DNA from: Bicyclus anynana
Lineage: Eukaryota; Arthropoda; Insecta; Lepidoptera; Nymphalidae
Length of the DNA: 64,000 bases
Assembly: GCF_947172395.1 (NCBI RefSeq)
Contig: NC_069087.1
Location: 3,100,001-3,164,000 of the forward strand
Direction of reading: 5' to 3'
Below are positions 22,001 to 34,000 of this stretch, piece by piece. Within the stretch, counting starts at the first letter, position 1; each line of letters starts with the position of its first letter. The notes beneath the pieces are model-generated. The model made no database searches. It was given only the letters and a program-made list of their open reading frames with translations, and was not told where the DNA came from. Position numbers and translations under genes: made by a program.

Positions 22001-25000
22001 AGCAGTAATTGACAGTGCTGTGTAAACATTGGAAATGCTTTTTTTTATTTTGAAAGGAAAGGATTAAGGAATGTATTTTTTAAAACATTTCTAATATTCA
22101 TCATGATCATCATCATATCAGCCGATGGACATCCACTGCAGGACATAAGCCTTTTCTAGGGACTTCCAATCACGATCCTGAGCCGCCTGCATCCAGCGAA
22201 TTCTTGCGTCTCGCTTGATATCGTCAGTCCACCTGGTGGGGGGCTTATTTAAAATTGCTGATATAATTGAAAATGTTAACTTACCCGTAGCTTCTTAACT
22301 TGTCTCAGGGTAGCAACCTTACAGTTGCGTAAATTTATGTACTGCAACTTTTTCAACTCAGAATTGAAACCATTCAATAGTTTGATAGGATTCTTACGAA
22401 CGTGTAAAATTCTCAAGTTCACAAGTCTCTCTATTCCAACCAGAGAGGTAATCTCATTCCCGGCTAAGTATAAACTGTCTAAATTGGGAAAATCTATGCT
22501 TTCTATATCTCGGACCAAGTTGTGTCTGAAGTCTAAACACTTTATGTTTGGCATTTTTTTTGCAAATTCGATTTTTTTTATCTTATTATATCCTACTTCC
22601 AATGTGCTTAATTCTGGTTGATAAACGTCTTCAACGGATGTTAAGAAGTTGTTGTTCATAATGATAACTTGCATATATTTCATTCTCTTGAGCGCAGCCG
22701 AGTATAGTAAGTTTTTATCAGCATGTATCAACACAAGAAACGGTAGTTCGGTCACTGCTTGTAAATTTTCCAAATCCAAACAGTTATCGGAAACGTCCAC
22801 AAACTGTAAGTGTTGAAATGATTTGATCGCCGATATGTTGGTTAGACTCATCCCAGTGCATGCTGCTTTTAAATACGTGTATCTATAAAGTAAATAAATA
22901 ATAAATAAGCACATCGCCATCTAGCACCAAAGAAAGCGTAGTTAGTGTTATGGGTACTAAGACTATCTTAGTCTCATCTTAGACTACTTATCGAGTAGGC
23001 TTACTATTTGACCTCCTCTATTTTCCACTGAAAGTCCCTTAAAATAGTTTCAACCGTTCTACAAATTAGCCCAGATAAACAGACAGACAGGCAGACGAAA
23101 TTGTTTTGAGTATCGTGTATACTATAACTCTGTTTTAGACGAATATCTTAGCATTCCTTGGATTCACAGCGCGGGTGCCGGGTCTATCGCGTGGTAGAGA
23201 GAAAATCTCCGAGCAGAGTCCTGGACTTGTGACCAAAGGACGTAGGGTTAAGGAAATCCTTCAAATACTTGTGATTATTGTGAAATCAAGGACAGACACT
23301 TCCATTTTATTAATATTTAATATTGATATTGATGTAGTGTTCGCTCAGGATAAGACAACGCGAGACTGGTGACGCAATTATGTTGCCAATTTTACTGTTG
23401 TCTTTTACCTGCCTAGAGATGGATAGAGTTAGACAAGATAGCGGGCACTTGATTATTTCCGAATATGGCCATGCGCAAAGTTATCTTGCATGATATACAT
23501 ATAATACTAGCTGACGCCGCGCGGTTTCACCCGCGTGGTTCCGGGAATAATGTATAGGCTAAAACTTTCCTCTATAAAAGGGCTATCTAACATTGAAAGA
23601 ATTTTTCAAATCGTACCAGTAATTCCTGAGATTAGCGCGTTCAAACAAACTCTTCAGCCTTATAATATTAGGTATAATAGGTTAAACGAGTCTTACCCAT
23701 CGCCTTCCGCAGTTTTTCCAAGTAAGCTGAGCCGAACGCTAACTTCTGATCTATTCAGCCGCCTCTCCGGATAGACAATTTTGTCTTCAACGCTTACTTC
23801 CTCTTCCTTAACTTCTTCTTCCTTAGCTTCTGTGTTCTCCTCTTCTATCTCTTCTGGTTCTGCTTCTGTTCGTGATTTTGAAATGTCAAAACGTGATTTT
23901 AACATACTGGCACCTGTTAAAGACATACACCTTCGTCTATAGCCCTATTTAAATATAAAAGTAAAGTTAAGATAACTTTTTGCAAGCTTTAAAGCGTCTG
24001 GCAGAAATTATACTGTCGTCGGGAAGTGCCTTGCAGTGTTGATTGTTGATTATTAACCACATTCCATAAAACATATATAAAAATCAGCGCTCAGAGTATA
24101 AGTAAAGTGAGTAAGGTTTTTACGTACCTTTAGCACCTGTAAATTGGCCCTCGATCCACGCTTGTGAGCATACGTTACGTTTGGATTATATACTAAACTA
24201 CTTTATCCCATCTATTTCGTTACTCAGAAAATAAGTAATGTCTGTGGGCCCTGGGATCTTATTCTAAAAGTTGTTATTTGGAATGGAGCTAGTTTCTAAT
24301 TAGGAACGGATTTCAAAAGTCAGATTAAAGCCGGTGATACACACGCCAGTAAATGGTATGCTAGGTGCTGGTAAGCTGGCATCGCGTGATACACAGGCTT
24401 GTGTCTAGTATGCCACTTTCTAGAAAGATTGTGTAGCCGTGGGTAAAATATCTTTGTTAAAAATTGTGCGATTTACTAGCAAAAACGTTGTCTGTCTTGT
24501 GTAAGTCTGTCATACCACGTCCTCTCAAGGAGACAAAATCAAACGCCTTGCGATCTACTGCGTACGTCTTGTACGTCACCGGCTGAAGAAGGTCTAAGTG
24601 TCGCCGCACAAGGGCCACACGCGACAGCCACATACGCCCCCACAAGAAGCAAGAAGGAGCCACAAAAGTAGCTACAGCGTTTAATGGCTGCTACTTTTCG
24701 ACTCTTAACAGGTTTACTGAGATAAGGGAGAGAGGGGAGCGGAATCGCGCGAGTGGCTTGTGGCAGCGTTTAATGTCAGCGTTTAGTGGCCGATGCGGGC
24801 CGCAAGAAGCGAGCAGCGACGATTGTAGCGTGTAGCCGCCGTTTTGTGGTCGTGGCTGGTGGCCCGTGTGCGGGAGTCCTAAGGGCGGACTAAGTCGCGG
24901 GCTTCCGCCAGTTTTATTTATAAAGGAATTTCAAGCTTCAATAACTCCTCCCCTCGATGCCGGAATAAACTCCGAAATGTCATGGGTTTTGATGCCTGCC

Positions 25001-28000
25001 CGTTGGACAACTGTCGTACTAACAAAATACAGCTTTTAAATTGACATATTGGAGGAGAATGGGCATATTAATCATATTTAAAATGTATGACAAGTGTTGT
25101 TTGAATAAAAATTTATTCTCCTTATATCTTTCTTTGAGATAGGTGTGTATCGTAGGTACAATATAAGCTATTAGGGTAGAACAATAGTCCAAAGGTCGGA
25201 GATAAAATCATAGAGCCGATTTAAATCAGTTTTATTACCTTACGTTCTTTTCTTTAGAAAACGTATTATCTAGTATATATAGACACAATTAATACGAATG
25301 TAATGTAAAAATTATGGAGCAATAGAAATCTTGTTTGTTTTGATATTTCTGTCAAAATGAATACCGTAGTGAAGTGGTAATGACATACATCACGGTGTCA
25401 ATGTTTTATTATGGTTTTTTAAAAAGGCTTATTACGAAATATTATGACAACTATTTTCCATTATTGAAGGACCTCACCAATGGTCCTATACTCACAAAGT
25501 TGAAACCATATCTGTCTCCATATCATATGATGTTGATATCATAGGTTTATATTTAATGTAACTCTGTCTGTCTGGATGTGTCTGTTACCTATGTCGTAAT
25601 AAATACTTTTATGACAAAAATTCTTTTAGAATTGTTCCTTTCCCCTTGATTTAGTCAGTTTACAAAAAAAAAATCATCATAATCGATCCATTTGTTAAGC
25701 TAAGATGCCAAGTATTTTTTTAACACAGGTGTTAATAAGTCTCCTTATAATAAAGGTACTTGAAATTCCTCCTTTTAAATGATCCCGTGTTGTTATTTCA
25801 TAGACAAGTTAACCCTTGACTGTGATTTCACCTGATGCTAATGACGACTGACGTCTTATGTGAGGTGCGGTCTTGTACAAGGTATATTGTACCCATATCT
25901 CTGACGGTTTCTACGCGGCATCATATGCCGTGACGGGTAGCAATGACAGTGATTGTACTATAATTTTGAGGTAGAGAAATATCTCGAGCAGTTCCATCAG
26001 ACCTAACCTAAGCCAATTTGGAAAATATACCATCCAAAACTGGCCGGAGCCGGACCTCTCTGTTGAGAACCACAGCACCAACTGCACTAGAGAGGTCAAG
26101 TGGTGATGATGATGATGATGATGACAATAAACGCCTGTTACAGTTCTCCTTCACATCGAACGTGTCAGTGAGCCTGACGCCGCAGCAGCACATCGAGACG
26201 ATACTGAGGAAGAAGGCCAACTCGCTCAACATGCGCGGCGAGAACCCTCGCAACTATGTGCTTAAGGTAATTATTTACTTGTAGTTATTTTTATTTATAA
26301 ATATCATCATATTTGAATAGCCTAGTTAGCCTTGTCTAGGGTAGACAGGCAGATAAATATTTGAAAAAAGAAAAGAGAGTAAAAGAATACAACAAAACAA
26401 TTTTTCTGTTCATGTCTCAGTAACTCAATTTATGTAATTTTTAATAATTTAAATTTAGTATATTTTCTTTTTAATTTTTATGATATGTAGTTATACATTT
26501 TTAGGTACGTAGTTTTAATATTATTGTAAAACTTTATAAAATTGAATGAATAAAAGTAGATAATAATGTATTTTTATCTCAATTTATTCATCATTTTTGC
26601 CATTTACCGCTTATAGTTCAATTTAGTACAGAAAAGTTATTTCACATGATGTAATAATTTTATTCAGATTTTTATCAATAGGTTACTAGGTAACAAGTAT
26701 ACTTATATAAGAAAATTAAAAAAAAAAAAAACAATTCTACCTATGAGTCTGTCACCCAAAAATTAATTAAAGCTACATTCAAAATTAATAAAACCGATCA
26801 ATAAAAAGAACTTACAATATTATATTTCGCTTTTTAGAGTATTGCATCTTTAAAGTCGGTTAAATTTTTTTTTGTTAAAACAAAAAAAAAACTATTTATG
26901 TATAAAAAAAAATAATTAAAAATGTGTGCGTCTCGGGACGCTCGACAGAAGTGATAACTTGAACCTGCTGCCGTATGCGTGAGAGAAAGGGAGGCCAGAC
27001 AGAGTGGCGACGTAACGCGTTACGTTACTAAGCGGTTTAAGATCCCATAAGAAGTAATCACTTCAAAAATTAATAAGTTACCAACTCATACAAGGTTTGC
27101 GGTCGTGAAGAGTACCTGCTCGGCGACCACCCCCTCATCCAGTTCCTGTACATCCAAGAGACGCTGTCCAGGGACGGCGTGCCGCAAGTCATGACCGTCG
27201 GCATTGACAGTATATCATGTAAGTGATACTTTGACACCGTGTCACCGGCCTCCGTGGCGCAGTGGTATGCACGGTGGATTTACATGACGGTGGCCCTGGG
27301 TTCGATCCCCGGCTGGGCCTATTGAGGTTTTCTTAATTGGTCCAGGTCTGGCTGGTGGGAGGTTTGTGGCTAGTTACCACCCTACCGACAAAGACGTACC
27401 GCCAAGCGATTTAGCGTTCCGATATGATGTCGCGTAGAAACTGAAAGGGGTGTGGATTTTCATCCTCCTCTTACCAAGTTAGCCCGCATTCATCTTAGAT
27501 TGCATCATCACTTACCATCAGGTGAGATTGTAGTCAAGAGCGGCTAACTTGTAAAGAATAAAAAAAAACCGTAAAATTGCAAATACCGTTAGATTATAAT
27601 ATATCTCGCGAGATTGTAAACTGTCTATAGATTGTGAACCGCAACATGCTACATACAATTTAACGTGTTCGGTAGATTAAAAGCATTTTTTTTTTTTATT
27701 TGTACGTTCACAAATAAAAAATTAAAAAAACACTTTTTTTGTATAAGTAAGCGCTTAGCTGCAATCAATCTAACCTAACCATTGGTTTCTGAGCCACTCA
27801 AGTTACGGTTTTTAGGAGTAAGTATGGAGTTCAGTTCATAATTTCGCGAGATCAATATTATAAACTGACGATATTTACAACTTTACAGTATCATATGTAT
27901 AGATATTGTTGTAAGACAAGTGGGTTTTGGTTTTAAACAAGGATCTTTTAATCGATTTCTGACATCAATATAATACAATTCATTTAAAACGATAATTTTC

Positions 28001-31000
28001 TGTAAAGTAAACTCTTAAGTTACTGATATTTTATGAATACAGATTAGTTAATTAGTCTATTTTTAAGGATTTTAACGCGCTATGCGAACAGGGACTGTGA
28101 CGTCACGCATGACAAAATACACTTATCTATTAATTGCCTGTAGCATTAACATGCGACCCACGACATATCGTGAAATATTGTCGACCAATAGCGTCGAACC
28201 GTTAATAAACTCGTAGCTCTCTCTTTCGTTGCTAGAAGAGGAAAGATTTAATATTGCTCTGTATTTCGTTGCGATAACAGGAAAGAGAGAGATATTTCCG
28301 GCTCGGTCGCCATTGGTCGACTATATCTTTTCACTAGATTTATGTTATGGGTCGCATGTTAGTTAAAATAATACATACAAATAATAAATTATTTTATAGT
28401 GGGCTCCGATGTCCACTACCCTTCGCTACCTGAGCGGACGCGGCTTTCTTCAGATCAATCTAACACTATAAGGAAGAAGAAAAACTACGAGTCGTCGTGG
28501 AAGATCGACAACAACTACTCATGTATTGTGCACAGTGTCGGTGGACTCAACGTGGACCCTGGCAGACCGGTTGAGGTAATTATCTGACTATCAATTTGTT
28601 TTTAGTTATATTTTTTGGAAAGGAGCGTCGGTGGACTCAACGTGGAGTAGAATTATACTAGAGTTCCTGAAACCTTCTTGTAACGAAAAACATAATACAC
28701 GTTTACTTACAATCGTTAAAATTGTATGTGCGTGTTGAACGATATGTTTGTATTTATCGTGTAAATGTAATGTTGGATTTAGTAGTCTGAGACGGATATG
28801 ACGTTGCTCGATCTTGTGTTGGCTCGTGTCTACGCTAGGTGGTGCGACTTGTTTCCGATTTACGACGACGCGATTGTTAATTGGGGGTGGAAGCGGCTTG
28901 TGATGTAAGGCGCTCGCCGTACGGTCGTCTTCAGTGGTCTCGTGGTGTTCGACCCGTCCACAAATTTTGTTGTGTTTCTTCATGGGTTACTTAGGATAGG
29001 CGGGGAGGATAACTAAGGATAACTTAAGCAGTGAATGGTCAGTGTTGTCTAGTCGAAAGGAATACCTTAAACCTGCATTCAGAGTCACAAGCCAAGTGGG
29101 ACTGCTTAAGGTATTCTAGGGTCTTATTTTGGTTACAGTTTGATTTGTTAATTAAGTTGTTCTGACAAATATTGCGAATCATAACCTTTAACATTTGTTC
29201 AATATTGGTTTTCTTATATTTGTAATCCAATTCTGCGTCTGCTAAAAGTAATTTATATAATTTTTTTAATAGGACGCTTTTTTATATTTATATTATTACA
29301 CCGATTTCCTAAAATCGATATCTGGTCATTGCATCGAATCGCTTGTGGAATAGTCAATATATTTTATTTTACAGGTGGTCTGTCAAGCGGGCATCTACCA
29401 CGGCGGCAAGCCGCTGTGCGAGCCGCGCAAGACCCGAGTGGCAGTCGTCACCATGGAGGGCGAGGCGCAATGGAACGCCATGCTGCAGTTCCCCATCAAA
29501 GTGTGCAACGTTCCGCGCATGGCGAGGCTTTGTTTCGTTATTTATGAAATATCCAAGGCTAAGAATAAATGGAAAGCCAATAAGGTTAGTATAAATCACA
29601 CCAAAGATCTACACTGAACGAGGCGAATGGCTATGCATTGTGCAGAATCATATCTCGGCGAGACTGTTTTATCTGTCCTAATCTATCCTAAAGATCTGAC
29701 ATTAGAAGAAAAGTCCTGCTATTTGTAAAAATCTAGAGTTAGTATAGGTTCGGTCAGAACGTAAACAAACGTCAGTGTTTAGGTTATAACCTGTCATTTC
29801 ACTGAACTAGTTCAGGTATTTGTTCAATTCACTAGATTTGTTTAGGGAAAAGATTAAATCGTATTTTTTACATCCTCCGTGATTTGATCAAATCCCTTAG
29901 GGAATTGACCAAATCCTTGTTTTATGATATCTCTGCAACAAATATATTCTTGAGACGGCGTGTATAGGTTCTGTTTTGTTTAATTCTGTAATTTTCTGTA
30001 ATTAATTTAGAATTAAACAAAACAGAACCTTATTACAAAGAGGTTCTTCACTCTGGAGCCCAGACCACCGGTTGCTTGGGCACTCAAATCACCGCAGTGA
30101 GAGGATAGATTTTTTTTTTATTTAAGAAGTCGATCAAAAAAGAAAATAATTAAAAAGATATCAATAAAAACCACAGATGTTTTATCGACTCAGGATAGAC
30201 TCTACTTGGATTCGTTGAGTTTTTGCGACAAAAATATATAAATTATCGGGCGCTATTGTTTCACAGGACTCAGTAAACCGTCTAGCGTGGGCCAACACCA
30301 TGGTGTTCGACTACAAAGACCAGTTACGGACAGACGGCGTCACGCTGTACATGTGGACGCACGTGGCGGACGGCACGCAGGGCGACGACCTCTTGCTGCA
30401 CCCGCTCGGCACCGTCGTGTCCAACCCCAACACGGAGTCCTGCGCCGCGCTGCAAGTGCGGTTCTCCAAGTGAGTGGAAGGTGGAATTTGGTAGTTGAAA
30501 CCTTTTTTTTTAGTCAAACTTTACGCTTGACTTGGACAGTAAGTTGGTGGATGTGTTACAAAAAGTGTTATCGATGACTTTTACGATGCGTGCTGCCATC
30601 TACAGGCGTAATGAAACAGTGTTTGTTGTTTTAAACTACCAGTAGATGGCGTTTTTAGAGAACTTTGAAACAATCCCTTTTTGTACACTTCAAGTTAAAT
30701 TACGATGTAGTTTCGTAGACATTTTTTAAATAGGTTACACGGGTTTTCACACATTAGCGCGTCACTAGATATCTAGTAGAGTAGTAGTAGTTAGGCACGC
30801 AGGGTTACGACCTGCTGCTGCACCCGCTCGGCACGGTCGTTACCAAACCCACCAACACGGAATCCTACGCCGCGCTGCAAGTGCGGTTCTCCAAGTGAGT
30901 GGAAGGTGGAATTTGGTAGTTGAAATCTTTTTTTTTTTTAGTCAAACTTTACGCATACTTGACTTGTAAGTCAAGCGGATGGTCTTGGTTGGGCAGTAAG

Positions 31001-34000
31001 TTGATGAATGTGTTATGAAAAGTGTTATCGATGGCTTTTACGATGCGTGCTGCCATCTACAGGCGTAATGAAACAGTGTTTGTTGTTCTAAACTACCAGT
31101 AGATGGCGTTTTTAGAGAACTTTGAAACAAACCCTTTTTGTACACTTCAAAACCAGTTGCGACGCAGAGACCTGAGGCTCATAGATGGCGCTTTGTTTTT
31201 TATTTTCGAAAGAGGTTTTACTTCATTTTAGACCACACAAGGTCTAAAACACATTCGTTTTTTTTTAATACACTTCATATGACGCAAGCATTATTCAGTT
31301 TTCATTTTAGATTTTTTTTTCAAATATAAAGTAAATTGTAAATATTATTTTCAGCTACGACTGCCAACATCCAATCCTATTCCCGAAAGCGGAGTCTGTG
31401 AAGGCGTACGCAGATCAGCTCGAAGACGAAGCGGGCGACGCCGCGGCGAAGCTCAGCGAAGACTTTGAGAACCTTCGCATCACAGCCGAGAAGGACCCGA
31501 TGTATGAGATGCACGAACAGGAAAAGAAAAATATATGGGCTTCAAGGTAAGTTTTGGGTTTCTTAATATTCTGTATAACTAGGTCGCTATCTATGTGTAA
31601 AGGTTAGGTGCTTAGGCTTAATGAAATTAATAGTAGTAGTAATATAGTGTCGACCTGTGATAGGACTATTGTAAGTGACAGTGACAAACTGTATACAATG
31701 ATTTATCATTATGTGATGTTCGATAACCACAGCTTATACTATTAACGTCTGCCTTTTTAAATAATCTTTAGTTGAAATTAAATCTAATCTTGCCTTCACT
31801 CAATACTTTTCAACAATAGATGCAAATAAGAGTTGTTAGATGTTCAAACTGTCAGAAGTTTAATCTAAGCTATATCATAGGTCAAGCAGGTAAAAGATTA
31901 TCACCCTTGCCCGCAATTCCGCATTGGGGTTGAGTCTAAGCTAGTCTAAGGTTACTCCTAAGTAAAGCTCCATATCCCCTTTTCTAAAAGGGGAGACTGG
32001 ACCCGGTACAGCTATCTACGTTGTAACTCTAGTGCTGAATAAGGATGATGACAGTTTTTTTTAATTGTATATAAATTTAGAGTATGCTAATAGTAAAGCA
32101 ATTTTGTAAAAGTAACTGGGTATCTGCGATCATTACTTTCGGAGCTACAGGGATTTAAAGGGTCAGATTTGCAGCACTGCCAGGAATCCCTGAAAAACGC
32201 CCCATACAAAATGGTAAGAATTAATCACGTCGTAGGTACATAATGATTGTTAGATTTGTATGGGCGGTCAAACAAAATTACTAATATCTCTGTTACGCAC
32301 AAAGCGTTTATGTTTATAGTTCAAATATTAAAAAATGTAACATTTAATCTAAGGAAGCTAAAGCTGTATAAATTTTCATCTAATTACGATAAAAGATTTT
32401 TAATAGATTTTAAAATTTTATAATCTTATTTATTTTGCTAATATCCAGACAATCTTTGCTCTTTATGTATAAATCAGTTAACATTGACCTTATTTACCCG
32501 AATGTATCATAAAAATCAATATATTCAAACCTAGTCATCATCCCCATTCGACATAAACTCGCAGGGTATAAGCTGCGCATCGATACGTACACACGCAGTA
32601 CACTGGAAGTGCGCGGGGTGTCGAATCAGTGCGGGGGACGGTATACGGCTGGAGAGTCAATCGCCGCTCTTTTCTTTTGACTTTTGGCGCTATACTTTCG
32701 TGCTAGCACTTATAATGCGCCTCCAACACGTCCTAAAGAACACGACCGTCTCTGTCAAGAGCGCAGCGACAAAGAAGAAGACTGTCATAAAACATCTGTC
32801 GTGTCCCACAGAGAGTATTTCCGGATAGCAGCCCCCGAGTTGCTGCCGAAGCTGCTGTCGTGCGTGGAGTGGACGGAGCGCGCGGAGGTGGCGCGCGTGG
32901 TGCGCATGCTGGCCACGTGGCCGCTGCTGCGAGTGGAGTCGGCGCTGGAGCTGCTGGACTACGCGTACGCTGACGCCGCGGTCAGGAGCTTCGCTGTCAA
33001 GTGTCTGGCCAAGATCAGGTATTTTTTTTTATATTTTTAATCTATTTCAGCATGCCTAAACCACGGACCAAAGCATTGTATGCCACACCTGCGTTGCGAT
33101 GACGCAAGAGGACAACGCATGAACCCAGTCAAGTCAACAATGAATCGAAACAACGATCTTGCCTCGATTGTTTTCAATCGCATTTTTAATACGCTCGGTA
33201 TTGAAGTTTCGCAAGTTCCTAGTTTGCGACTAAGAGACTACTATCTATTAATTCGTCGGCATTTTGACGCATCTGCTGACTAATCTTATTTCTTGCCACT
33301 CTTTCATGAGCTTAAGTGTTTTGTCTCGGAACTTTTTGGTTCCTTTCGTATGGTGGGTCTTATAGAACCTTATGGACAGTTTTCACCAACCTATTGTTCA
33401 AATCGTCCACAGTATCGCAATTTGCTAGGCAATCATTGGTTCTGAAGTTCTAGTTGAAAGGACTCGGGGTGTTGAATATGGGCACGAGTAGATCGGAGCG
33501 TAGACTTCACCAGATACAGATACATACATAAATATTTAATGTGCCTCTAACCATTTGGTGATCGCTTCCAATTTTCACCCTGTGAATCACAGTAACATCG
33601 TTGAATATTTGCCATCTGGTAGACAAGATAAATTCAATATCGTTTTTTGTTACCATATCGATATCAACCCATATTCGGCTCACTGCAGAGCTCGAATCTC
33701 CTCTTAAAGCGAGAGGGGTTAGGCCAATAGTCCACTGCGGATGGACTGATGATGGACTGCGGACACTGTCTCAATGCGGATTGACAGACTTCACACACAC
33801 AGAAAATCAAGAAAAAAAACCCACACCCTCCGGAATCGGAGGTAGAGGTCCTCTGGGCTATCACGGTTATACCATTACCATATACCATACTACACAGATT
33901 AATCAATAATAGGCAGATGGAACGCACGGAAAACGCCGGTATCGTACCCGTCACAAATATGAATATCAAAAACAAATACATTCTCGACGCAAAACGACGC

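Noticed and set aside
30794..30896. Mutually exclusive alternative exon 8
   Set aside because: The copy lacks the first half of the exon and is not preceded by a pyrimidine-rich acceptor; it is treated as a partial duplication.
32684..33040. An open frame extending p110 exon 10 upstream, with a TTTTGGCGC E2F-like site, suggesting an alternative first exon
   Set aside because: No ATG lies in the extended part, the exon 10 acceptor at 32811 fits the phase of exon 9 exactly, and the motif alone is weak.
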